Origin: an uncultured Verrucomicrobiota bacterium
Lineage (GTDB): Bacteria; Verrucomicrobiota; Kiritimatiellia; RFP12; UBA1067
Assembly (NCBI GenBank): GCA_946615875.1
Contig: CAMOIK010000051.1
Coordinates: 1 to 12,207, forward strand
DNA length: 12,207 nucleotides
Direction: 5' to 3'
Translations under genes and position numbers: made by a program
In this document: positions 6,225 to 12,207 of the stretch, in pieces
Layout of the letters: each line of letters opens with the position of its first letter
Numbering within the stretch: position 1 is the stretch's first letter
Notes under the pieces: generated by a model
What the model saw: only the letters and a program-made list of their open reading frames with translations
Told to the model about the DNA's origin: nothing
The model's database searches: none

Positions 6225-8353
6225 AGGCGATCAGGGCCTTCCTCGGCCGCGTCAAGAAGCGCGGCAGGCGGCGCGGCGAGGTCGTCAAGACCGTCGCCAT
6301 GGGCCGCGAGAGGGAGTTTTCCGCGTGGGACGTGGGCGACGACACCTACATATTCGAGAAGGGCATTTCTTCCCATCTGGCGGAGCATCCCAGCATACTG
6401 ATCGCCGAGAAGGCCTCGCTCCGCCGCAAGACCCCCGGCTACGTCTTCACGATGACGACCGGCAACCACTCCGTCGCCGCCTTCCCGCTGCTTGACGGCA
6501 GGTTCTGGCGCCTCTCGCGCATTCCCAAGCTCAAGCAGGGCGACGTGCTGGTCAAGGAGATACTGTGCTCCAACATCGTGAACGGCAAGGTCGAGATTTC
6601 CCAGCGCGACGTGCCGTCCAAGCGCCTCTACCGCGCCGACGAATGGCTGCTGTCGGACGCCGTGGGCTTCGGGCTCGGCGACATAGTGATGGGCGACCGC
6701 AACGACATCACGCTGGACCACTACCGGCAGCTGGGGCAGGAGTGGCGCATCAAGCCGCTCGCCTGGACACAGGCCGAGATGAAGGTGGAGCTGGCCGCCA
6801 GCAGGAAGCGCATCTCCACGAAGACGCGCTACTACCACTCCATGAAGGGCGTCCACTTCATGACCTTCCCGGTGTTCAGGCAGTTCGCCGCGCTCGCCGC
6901 CACCGACATGGATGCGTTCGTCAAGGAACTGCGCGAGCTCGTCTCCATATTCGAGGGCAACCAGTATTCCTTCACGCGCCAGCCGAAGCTGCGCGGCCAC
7001 CACGAAATAGAGCTGTTCGGGCTGCGGCGCGGCGTGGCGCTGGAGAAGATCATCCCCGGCCTCGAGCGCCTCATGGAGGCGATCGCGCTCGGCAGGATCG
7101 AGCAGGACGCGGTCGTCAGGCGCATAGGCGAGATTTCCGCGCTCTACGAGTCGCTGCTGTCGTCGCCGGAGATGGCCGACGAGAACTCCCGCGCGTTCAT
7201 CGAGCAGCTCTACATGTGCGTGACGGGCGAGATCTATTCGCGCAGCGGCGAGGGCTCCACGCCCGCCTTCGACGACCGCCGCACCGCGCTGCCCGGCGCC
7301 TCCTACGTGGACGGCCGCCCCATCATGCATCCCGGCGCGGACGACCGCAGCGAGGTGCTGCTCTCCAACATCCGCTCGCTTGTGAGCAAGGACGAGCTGA
7401 TCGAATACGCCAACGTTTACGAGCTGCGCTCCGACGGCGACGAAAACCTGCCGCCGGGCGCGGGCAGGACGCGCGAGATAGTTTACAAGACCAACCGCGG
7501 GCCGCTCGAGCATTCCATGGTGGAGAAGCGCCTCTCCAAGTCGCAGAAGGACTACTCCAGCTACATGCTGGCGCGCATCGAGTGCCTGAAGGCCCTCGGC
7601 ATCAACCTCAGCGAATACCGCGTGCTGCGCCGCCGCCGCACGGCCGGCAAGCGCCCGGTGGACTACTACATCCGCCGCCGCCTCGACGGCGAGCCGATGG
7701 ACGCGATCCCCGCCAGCTACTTCTGCAACGTGGACGACTCGTCTATCGAGGAGAAGGAGGTCGTGCTCGCGCTCGCCACGCTCATGGGCGACGCCGCCGC
7801 GCAGAACATGGCGATGAAGAAGTTCGACCCCGCCACGGAGTCGCCGCTCTACGGCATCGGCAAGGAAATCTACGAGTTCGAATACGACATAATCGCCGAG
7901 CGCGTGGTGCCCAAGACGGTGGCGACGTGCTCGGTGCGCGGTTCGTTCGGCTGGCCGGACCTCTCGATGACAGACGAGAACCTGAACGCCATGATGAACT
8001 TCTACCTGGGCTACTACGCGCACGCCCTGAAGGAATACCAGAAGCGCCACAACGTCTCGATGGCAGAGGTCGCAGAGCGCTTCATGGGAGGCTTCGAGTT
8101 CCGTACGCACGCGATGGAGTGGCAGCTTTCCGTGATGCGCGACAGGCTGGAGAGCTTCAGGCCGGGCCTGCCGCCGTCATACAGGTTCGAGCGCAAGTGG
8201 CGCTTCGCGCTGTGGACGCTCGAGCGCCAGGAACGCCGCCTGCCGGTCCTGAGACGCTTCTTCATGAAGAAGGTGGAGCAGGTGGAGCAGAAGGAGAAAG
8301 GTGACATCCATGAAGACATACGGAATAATTCCGAGCCGCTATTCCTCGACTAG
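6221..8353 (+). CDS. Unknown 710-residue protein in the envelope operon, possible kinase-like C-terminal half
   Basis: I do not recognise this family. The ATG at 6221 overlaps the previous stop (ATGA), and GGGGAGGG at 6207-6214 lies six bases upstream, so this start is well supported even though the frame stays open further upstream. The N-terminus is very basic (about residues 10-25) with no signal peptide or membrane helix, suggesting a cytoplasmic or membrane-surface protein. The C-terminal half has features that could be a degenerate kinase fold: Lys423 in EIVYKTNRG, a hinge-like YIRRRLDGEPMD, GDAAAQN with Asp524 and Asn529 in the D-x4-N spacing of kinase catalytic loops, and GKEIYEFEYD at 547-556. 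The extreme C-terminus is charged and helical. Wedged between MurU-AmgK and KdsB, it may act on an envelope sugar or lipid, but function is undetermined. Its last 44 bases overlap kdsB. Confidence 0.75.
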   Translation: MKAIRAFLGRVKKRGRRRGEVVKTVAMGREREFSAWDVGDDTYIFEKGISSHLAEHPSILIAEKASLRRKTPGYVFTMTTGNHSVAAFPLLDGRFWRLSRIPKLKQGDVLVKEILCSNIVNGKVEISQRDVPSKRLYRADEWLLSDAVGFGLGDIVMGDRNDITLDHYRQLGQEWRIKPLAWTQAEMKVELAASRKRISTKTRYYHSMKGVHFMTFPVFRQFAALAATDMDAFVKELRELVSIFEGNQYSFTRQPKLRGHHEIELFGLRRGVALEKIIPGLERLMEAIALGRIEQDAVVRRIGEISALYESLLSSPEMADENSRAFIEQLYMCVTGEIYSRSGEGSTPAFDDRRTALPGASYVDGRPIMHPGADDRSEVLLSNIRSLVSKDELIEYANVYELRSDGDENLPPGAGRTREIVYKTNRGPLEHSMVEKRLSKSQKDYSSYMLARIECLKALGINLSEYRVLRRRRTAGKRPVDYYIRRRLDGEPMDAIPASYFCNVDDSSIEEKEVVLALATLMGDAAAQNMAMKKFDPATESPLYGIGKEIYEFEYDIIAERVVPKTVATCSVRGSFGWPDLSMTDENLNAMMNFYLGYYAHALKEYQKRHNVSMAEVAERFMGGFEFRTHAMEWQLSVMRDRLESFRPGLPPSYRFERKWRFALWTLERQERRLPVLRRFFMKKVEQVEQKEKGDIHEDIRNNSEPLFLD

Positions 8354-9086
8354 GTTCCCCGGCAAGCCGCTGGCTTTGATCGCAGGCAAGCCGCTCGTGA
8401 CGTGGGTGGTCGAGGCCGCGGGCAAGGCCAAGTCGCTCGACGCCGTGATCGTGGCCACCGACGACGAGCGCATCGCTTCGACCGTCCGCTCCTCGGGCGG
8501 CGTCGCCGTGATGACGCCCAGCGCCCTGCCGAGCGGCACCGACCGCATAGCCTGCGCCGCGCGCATCTTCGCCGGCGAGACGCAGGGCGCGCCGGACTTC
8601 GCCGACGACGACATCCTCGTGAACATCCAGGGCGACGAGCCGCTCATCGACCCGCGCCTCGTCGATGAACTGGCGACGACGCTGAAGCTCAACGCGAAAT
8701 GGGACATGGCGACCGCCGTCGCCCCGCTGAAGTCGCTGGACGATTTCGCCGCGAAGTCGGTCGTCAAGGTCGTGACGGCCCGCGACGGCGCCGCGATGTA
8801 CTTCTCCCGCGCGCCCATCCCCTGCCCGCGCGACGCCGCGCCGGACCTGGCGAGCGGGCTCTACGTGCGCCATCTCGGCATCTACGCCTACCGGGGCGCA
8901 TTCCTGAAGCGCTACATCGCCGAGCCGCCGTGCCCGCTGGAGCAGACGGAGAAGCTCGAACAGCTGCGCGCGCTCTGGATGGGCGCGGCGATCGCAGTGG
9001 TGCGGACGGCCGACGAGGGCATCGGCGTGGATACGCCGGAGGACGCAGAGCGCGTGGCGAAAATCCTGGAGAGCGCGGCGCGATGA
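8310..9086 (+). CDS. kdsB: 3-deoxy-manno-octulosonate cytidylyltransferase (CMP-KDO synthetase)
   Basis: The 258-residue product activates KDO with CTP to CMP-KDO plus pyrophosphate, the donor for attaching KDO to lipid A in the cytoplasm. Family motifs are all present and in order: IIPSRYSSTRFPGKPL at 6-21 (CTP-binding), ATDDERI at 49-55, SGTDR at 75-79, NIQGDEP at 105-111 with metal-ligand Asp109, YFSRAPIP at 164-171, RHLGIYAYR at 187-195, LEQTEKLEQLR at 210-220 and GVDTPED with Asp241. Length is normal. I prefer ATG 8310, because AAAGGTGA at 8297-8304 sits five bases upstream and family members begin just before the IPxRY motif; a GTG at 8301 in the same frame is an alternative. The gene overlaps its upstream neighbour by 44 bases and the downstream lipoprotein by four, implying coupled translation. 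It shows the host makes KDO-containing LPS. Confidence 0.96.
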   Translation: MKTYGIIPSRYSSTRFPGKPLALIAGKPLVTWVVEAAGKAKSLDAVIVATDDERIASTVRSSGGVAVMTPSALPSGTDRIACAARIFAGETQGAPDFADDDILVNIQGDEPLIDPRLVDELATTLKLNAKWDMATAVAPLKSLDDFAAKSVVKVVTARDGAAMYFSRAPIPCPRDAAPDLASGLYVRHLGIYAYRGAFLKRYIAEPPCPLEQTEKLEQLRALWMGAAIAVVRTADEGIGVDTPEDAERVAKILESAAR

Positions 9087-9529
9087 AGGCCGGGCGCGGA
9101 GAACGCGGCCCGGCGCGCGCCGCAGGCCTGTTCACTCTGGCGACGGCGGCCGCGCTCGTCTTGGCGGCCGGCTGCTCCACCACGTCGGTTTTCGAGACCG
9201 ACAAGGCGCATCCGTCGCTGGAGATGGACGGCAAGTTCGTCAAGTGCTACGGGAAGGTCGTCTCGCCATACGACGTGCCGGACATGCTGGAAGACCACGG
9301 AATAGACCGCAAGACGGTCATCCACATCCGCGTAAACGATCTTTCGCACCTTCGGGAGGCGCAGGGCTTCAGGATCCTGCTCGCCCGCGCCGGATACAGC
9401 AGGACGGCGCTGGTCACCAAGGAGCACGCGGAGGCCTGGAGCAGGCAGAGCGCCGGCGCCGCGCCGCAACCGCCTTCGCGGCGGCAGGAACGGCCGCGAG
9501 TGCGCTACCGCTCCGCGAACGAGGATTGA
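9083..9529 (+). CDS. Small lipoprotein with an ExbD/TolR-like segment
   Basis: The product has 148 residues. The N-terminus has Arg5, Arg8 and Arg12, a hydrophobic stretch (about 16-29) and a lipobox ending LAAGC at Cys31, so lipidation and export are likely; the residue after Cys is Ser, which favours outer-membrane sorting by the E. coli rule. The core, about residues 72-112, reads VIHIRVNDLSHLREAQG and then ILLARAGYSRTALVTKE, which resembles the periplasmic strand-helix-strand unit of ExbD/TolR proteins; this is a visual resemblance only. The last 25 residues are Pro/Arg/Gln-rich and probably disordered. The ATG overlaps the kdsB stop by four bases and GGAGAG at 9068-9073 can serve as binding site. 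As last gene of the envelope operon it may link the outer membrane or peptidoglycan to the other products. Confidence 0.78.
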   Translation: MKAGRGERGPARAAGLFTLATAAALVLAAGCSTTSVFETDKAHPSLEMDGKFVKCYGKVVSPYDVPDMLEDHGIDRKTVIHIRVNDLSHLREAQGFRILLARAGYSRTALVTKEHAEAWSRQSAGAAPQPPSRRQERPRVRYRSANED

Positions 9530-9538
9530 GCGTCCGGC

Positions 9539-9568
9539 GTGGCCGGCGCCACCTTGGGCGCTTCCCAA
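9539..9568 (+). terminator. Tandem stem-loops closing the envelope operon
   Basis: GTGGC at 9539-9543 pairs with GCCAC at 9548-9552 around a four-base loop. Directly after it TTGGG at 9554-9558 pairs with CCCAA at 9564-9568 around CGCTT. The following bases are TAAAAGGGG, with no T-tract, so classic intrinsic termination on the + strand is not supported. The placement, after the last envelope gene and before the next promoter, and the similarity to the 3420-3436 hairpin suggest a transcript end or RNA-stabilising structure. Confidence 0.4.
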
Positions 9569-9598
9569 TAAAAGGGGATGCCCTGCGGCGGCGGGATA

Positions 9599-9607
9599 TG
9601 GTATAAT
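9599..9607 (+). promoter_or_regulatory. Extended -10 promoter of the uronate operon
   Basis: TG at 9599-9600 and perfect TATAAT at 9602-9607 form TGGTATAAT. No good -35 hexamer lies 16-18 bases upstream (TGCCCT at 9579-9584 is weak), so it relies on the extended -10 or on an activator. Transcription would start near 9613, leaving a leader of about 36 bases with purine-rich AAAGGAAAGGAAG. The surrounding GGGATATGGTATAATG closely parallels GGGAATATGCTATAATG at the first promoter. I saw no obvious operator palindrome. Confidence 0.68.
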
Positions 9608-9649
9608 GCGCGACGTCTCGGACAAAGGAAAGGAAGCCAGGTAAAGGAC

Positions 9650-10459
9650 ATGATAGCGCTGCTGCTTGCCGCCGTCTGCATGTGCGGAGAGGCCCCCGAG
9701 AGGGCCAACGATTTCTTCTGGGAGAACGACAAGTTCGGGATGCGCGCCTACGGGCCGGGCGACGTCCACTGCTGGAGCGGCTTCGACGTCTTCAACAAGA
9801 CGACGGACGCCGCCGCCACGTGCGGCCACGTGCTGCGCAACCACGACAAGTGCGGGAACTGGCACGCGACGCCCTTCGATGGCGTGCTCGACAACTACGC
9901 CGTGGGCGCCGGGCGGGGATGCGGCGGCATCGCGCTTTTCGCCGACGGCGAATGGAAGACGTTCCCCAACTGGAAGAAGTGCCGCGTGATCGCCAACTCC
10001 GACGAACGCTGCGAGTTCGAGCTGGTCTATCCCGCCTTTTCGGACGCCGGCGAGATGACTTGCCGCATCGAGCTCAGACGCGGGGAGAGGTTCTTCAGGA
10101 ACAAGGTGGAGTTCGAGCGCCCCCTGAAAGGCGCCTGGGCGGGGCCGGGGCTGGACCTCGAACCGAAGCGCGGCCACGTCGGCGACGTCTGGGAGGATGC
10201 CGGGCTGGGCGTCGTGGCGCTCTACGAGAATGATCGCGGCGAGGTCGAAGGCTCCACCGCCACCGCCATCTTCATGCCTGGCGCGCAGCGCATCCTCACC
10301 GACGCGCAGAACTGCCGCGTCCTCTCCGTCACGGGCGTGAAGTCCTTCGAGTATTGGGCGGGCGCCGCGTGGTCGAAGGCGGGCGAAGTCGCGTCCGCCG
10401 CGGCATGGCGCAGGGAGATCGAGAGTTTCATCCACAGCATCAGCAAGGAGGCAAAATGA
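9650..10459 (+). CDS. DUF4861-family protein of the uronate operon
   Basis: The product has 269 residues. The segment FFWENDKFGMRAYGPGDVH followed by SGFDVFNK, then LDNYAVGAGRGCGGIALF and CRVIANSDERCEFELVY, is the pattern I know from DUF4861 proteins, which occur in pectin and other uronic-acid polysaccharide loci of Bacteroidota and Verrucomicrobiota-type bacteria; the biochemical role is not known to me. It seems shorter than many relatives. The start chosen is ATG 9650, because the promoter's -10 box lies at 9602-9607, downstream of the only other in-frame ATG (9578). The new N-terminus, MIALLLAAVCMCGEAPE, is a short hydrophobic stretch resembling a signal peptide with no basic n-region, so export is likely but not certain. 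The ribosome site is poorly spaced (AGG at 9639-9641, or AAAGGA abutting the start). Its stop overlaps the kduI ATG by four bases, implying a shared substrate. Confidence 0.78.
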   Translation: MIALLLAAVCMCGEAPERANDFFWENDKFGMRAYGPGDVHCWSGFDVFNKTTDAAATCGHVLRNHDKCGNWHATPFDGVLDNYAVGAGRGCGGIALFADGEWKTFPNWKKCRVIANSDERCEFELVYPAFSDAGEMTCRIELRRGERFFRNKVEFERPLKGAWAGPGLDLEPKRGHVGDVWEDAGLGVVALYENDRGEVEGSTATAIFMPGAQRILTDAQNCRVLSVTGVKSFEYWAGAAWSKAGEVASAAAWRREIESFIHSISKEAK

Positions 10460-11397
10460 AGAAAGCAATGGTCATCGCCGCTTCGGCGGCAGCGCTCGCC
10501 GCTTTCGCGGGCGACATCAACTACAGCATCCAGACGGCCTGCCACCCGGCGGACGTCAAGCACTACGACACCGCGACGCTGCGCGAGCGTTTCGTCATGG
10601 AGAAGGTGATGGCGCCAGACGAAATCAACCTCACCTACACCATGTACGACCGCCTGATATACGGCGGCGCCATGCCGGTGGAAAAGGAACTGTCGCTCGA
10701 CGCGATCGACCCGCTGAAGGCCAAGCACTTCCTCGACCGCCGCGAACTCGGCGTCATCAACGTGGGCGGCGCGGGCGTCGTGACGGTCGATGGCAAGGAA
10801 TACGCCCTGGAGTTCAAGGAGGCGCTCTACGTGGGATGTGGCAAGAAGTCGGTGAAGTTCCGTTCGCTGGACGGCGCCAATCCGGCGAAGTTCTACCTGA
10901 ACTCCGCCCCGGCCTACCGCGAGTTCGCGACGCAGCGCATCACCTGCGACCAGGCCTGCACCAAGCCGGGCTACACCATCGGCAACTACATAAAGGCGGG
11001 CAGGATGGAGGAGTCGAACGACCGCGTCATCAACCAGCTGATCGTCAATCCCGTGCTTTCGAAGGTGAAGGGCGGCGGATGCAACCAGCTCCAGATGGGC
11101 CTCACCGAGCTCAAGCCCGGCAGCGTGTGGAACACGATGCCCCAGCACGTCCACCCGCGCCGCATGGAGGCGTATTTCTACTTCAACGTGCCCGAGGGCC
11201 AGGCCATATGCCACCAGATGGGCGAACCGCAGGAGCAGCGCCTCCTGTGGCTGCACAACGAACAGGCCGTCGCCTCGCCGGAATGGTCGGTCCATTCCGC
11301 CGCCGGCACCGCCAACTACATGTTCATATGGGGCATGGGCGGCGAAAACCTGGACTATGGCGACATGGACAAGGTGCCGACCCTGGATATGCGCTGA
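10456..11397 (+). CDS. kduI: 5-keto-4-deoxyuronate isomerase with an N-terminal signal peptide
   Basis: The 313-residue product matches KduI, a cupin-fold isomerase that converts 5-keto-4-deoxyuronate, the spontaneous product of unsaturated uronates, to 3-deoxy-2,5-hexodiulosonate. Conserved blocks include FLDRRELGVINVGGAG, ALYVGCGKK, LTELKPGSVWNTMPQHVH, RRMEAYFYFNVPEGQ and HNEQAVASPEWSVHS. The four zinc ligands are His231, His233, Glu238 and His280, each 35 residues later than His196, His198, Glu203 and His245 of E. coli KduI, so the catalytic site is intact. The extra length is mostly an N-terminal extension, MKKAMVIAASAAALAAFAGD, with two Lys, a hydrophobic core and an AFA cleavage-like site: a Sec signal peptide. 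Classical KduI is cytoplasmic. AAGGAGG at 10445-10451 gives a strong binding site four bases before the ATG, and the ATG overlaps the DUF4861 stop. Confidence 0.95.
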   Translation: MKKAMVIAASAAALAAFAGDINYSIQTACHPADVKHYDTATLRERFVMEKVMAPDEINLTYTMYDRLIYGGAMPVEKELSLDAIDPLKAKHFLDRRELGVINVGGAGVVTVDGKEYALEFKEALYVGCGKKSVKFRSLDGANPAKFYLNSAPAYREFATQRITCDQACTKPGYTIGNYIKAGRMEESNDRVINQLIVNPVLSKVKGGGCNQLQMGLTELKPGSVWNTMPQHVHPRRMEAYFYFNVPEGQAICHQMGEPQEQRLLWLHNEQAVASPEWSVHSAAGTANYMFIWGMGGENLDYGDMDKVPTLDMR

Positions 11398-11442
11398 AAT
11401 TTCCCGTAAACTGCGTTTGAACAACACGAAAGGAAAGAAACA
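11398..11442 (+). promoter_or_regulatory. kduI-kduD gap with ribosome binding site
   Basis: This 45-base gap has no promoter-like -10 box and no hairpin with a T-tract, so kduI and kduD are probably on one message. AAAGGA at 11429-11434 lies eight bases before the ATG at 11443 and sets the kduD start. The same AAAGGA core precedes the gene at 2912. Confidence 0.6.
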
Positions 11443-12207
11443 ATGATACTCGAACAGTTCAAGCTCGACGGCAAGGTGGCCGTCGTCACCGGCGCCGGCC
11501 GCGGCATCGGCCAGGCCTATGCACTCGGTCTCGCGGAGGCGGGCGCCGACGTCGCGGTCGTGGATGTCATCGACATGGAGGAGACGATCGGCAAGATCAA
11601 GGCTCTCGGCCGCCGCGCGATCGGCATCAAGGCCGACCTCTCCAAGGGCGAGGAGGCGGCCCCTCGCATCGTCGCGGAGGTCGTGAAGGAACTTGGTTCG
11701 CTCGACATACTCGTCAATAACGCCGGCATCATCAAGCGCGAGCCGTTCACCGAGCATTCGGCGGCGAACTGGAACCTCGTCCTTTCCATCAACCTCTCCG
11801 CCCCGTTCTTCCTTTCCCAGCAGGCCGCAAAGCAGATGATTGCACAGGGAAAAGGCGGGAAAATCATCAATATCGCCTCCATGCTCTCCTTCCAGGGCGG
11901 CATCCTCGTGCCGGGATACGCCGCGTCCAAGGGCGGTATCAAGTCCCTCACCATGCTTATGGCCAACGAACTTTCGCCCCATGGCATCTGCGTGAACGCC
12001 ATCGCGCCGGGATACATCGCCACGGAAAACACGCGCCCCATCCGCGAAAACCCGGAGCGCAACAAGTCCATTCTCGACCGCATCCCCGCCGGACGCTGGG
12101 GCACGCCGGACGACCTGAAGGGCATTTGCGTCTTCCTGGCCTCCCCGGCTTCCGACTACATGACCGGCTACACCTACGCCTGCGACGGCGGCTGGCTGGC
12201 CAGGTAG
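11443..12207 (+). CDS. kduD: 2-dehydro-3-deoxy-D-gluconate 5-dehydrogenase (KduD), SDR family
   Basis: The 254-residue product is a classical short-chain dehydrogenase/reductase that reduces 3-deoxy-2,5-hexodiulosonate to 2-keto-3-deoxygluconate with NADH, the step after KduI; KDG then enters the KdgK/Eda route. The cofactor motif TGAGRGIG spans 16-23, Asp41 at the end of the second strand favours NAD(H), NNAG is at 92-95, Asn117, Ser146, Tyr159 and Lys163 form the catalytic tetrad. Segments such as GGKIINIASMLSFQGGI, NAIAPGY, ILDRIPAGRWG and the C-terminal DGGWLAR match E. coli KduD closely. Length is the family norm (253 in E. coli). There is no signal peptide, as expected for an NADH enzyme. 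The gene is complete and its stop is the last codon of the window, so the operon may continue beyond. Confidence 0.96.
   Translation: MILEQFKLDGKVAVVTGAGRGIGQAYALGLAEAGADVAVVDVIDMEETIGKIKALGRRAIGIKADLSKGEEAAPRIVAEVVKELGSLDILVNNAGIIKREPFTEHSAANWNLVLSINLSAPFFLSQQAAKQMIAQGKGGKIINIASMLSFQGGILVPGYAASKGGIKSLTMLMANELSPHGICVNAIAPGYIATENTRPIRENPERNKSILDRIPAGRWGTPDDLKGICVFLASPASDYMTGYTYACDGGWLAR

Noticed and set aside
6200..8110. Open frame of 636 codons on the - strand opposite the 710-residue gene
   Set aside because: Composition is that of a GC-rich antisense shadow (Val/His/Leu/Arg/Gly-rich with no domain); the + strand frame has coupled starts and good binding sites.
6565..8304. Second + strand open frame of 579 codons inside the 710-residue gene
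   Set aside because: It is Arg/Ala/His-rich, typical of an out-of-frame read in GC-rich DNA, with no family resemblance.
9578..9649. Longer N-terminus for the DUF4861 protein from ATG 9578
   Set aside because: It would place the -10 box inside the coding region and bury the hydrophobic signal-like segment 24 residues into the protein.

Overview
The window is GC-rich DNA from a Gram-negative bacterium: it encodes CMP-KDO synthetase (needed for lipopolysaccharide), an outer-membrane-type lipoprotein and a peptidoglycan-recycling enzyme. All genes lie on the + strand. The mix of a secreted-effector-like kinase, a fused MurU-AmgK, and uronate catabolism with a DUF4861 protein suggests the PVC superphylum, possibly a gut Kiritimatiellota/Verrucomicrobiota-type lineage. 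That taxonomic guess is inference, not a demonstrated assignment.

Three transcription units are visible, each headed by an extended -10 promoter of the form TG-N-TATAAT. Unit 1 (promoter about 56-84, genes 211-3379) encodes an 894-residue protein with a PI3/4-kinase-like catalytic core behind a Pro/Gly-rich uncharged N-terminus, then a small acidic protein. Together they look like a secreted effector and its chaperone, though this is not proven.

Unit 2 (promoter 3470-3499, genes 3507-9529) is a tightly packed, mostly overlapping envelope operon. In order it holds a two-TM protein with a TPR-like domain (probably translated from a leaderless mRNA), a MurU-AmgK fusion with a His/Cys-rich tail, a 710-residue protein of unknown function with faint kinase-like motifs, KdsB (CMP-KDO synthetase), and a small lipoprotein with an ExbD/TolR-like segment. 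The grouping ties MurNAc/GlcNAc salvage to LPS precursor synthesis.

Unit 3 (promoter 9599-9607, genes 9650-12207) is a uronate (pectin/alginate/glycosaminoglycan type) catabolic operon: DUF4861 protein, KduI and KduD. KduI carries an N-terminal signal peptide not found in the classical cytoplasmic enzyme, and the DUF4861 protein also has a hydrophobic N-terminus. KduD looks cytoplasmic. This suggests that the isomerase step occurs outside the cytoplasm.

The two gaps between units (3380-3506 and 9530-9649) each hold two stem-loops, including a similar TTGGG...CCCAA hairpin, followed by the promoter of the next unit. The first 210 bases hold only the promoter and leader of unit 1. No tRNA, rRNA, CRISPR, insertion sequence or attachment site was seen.
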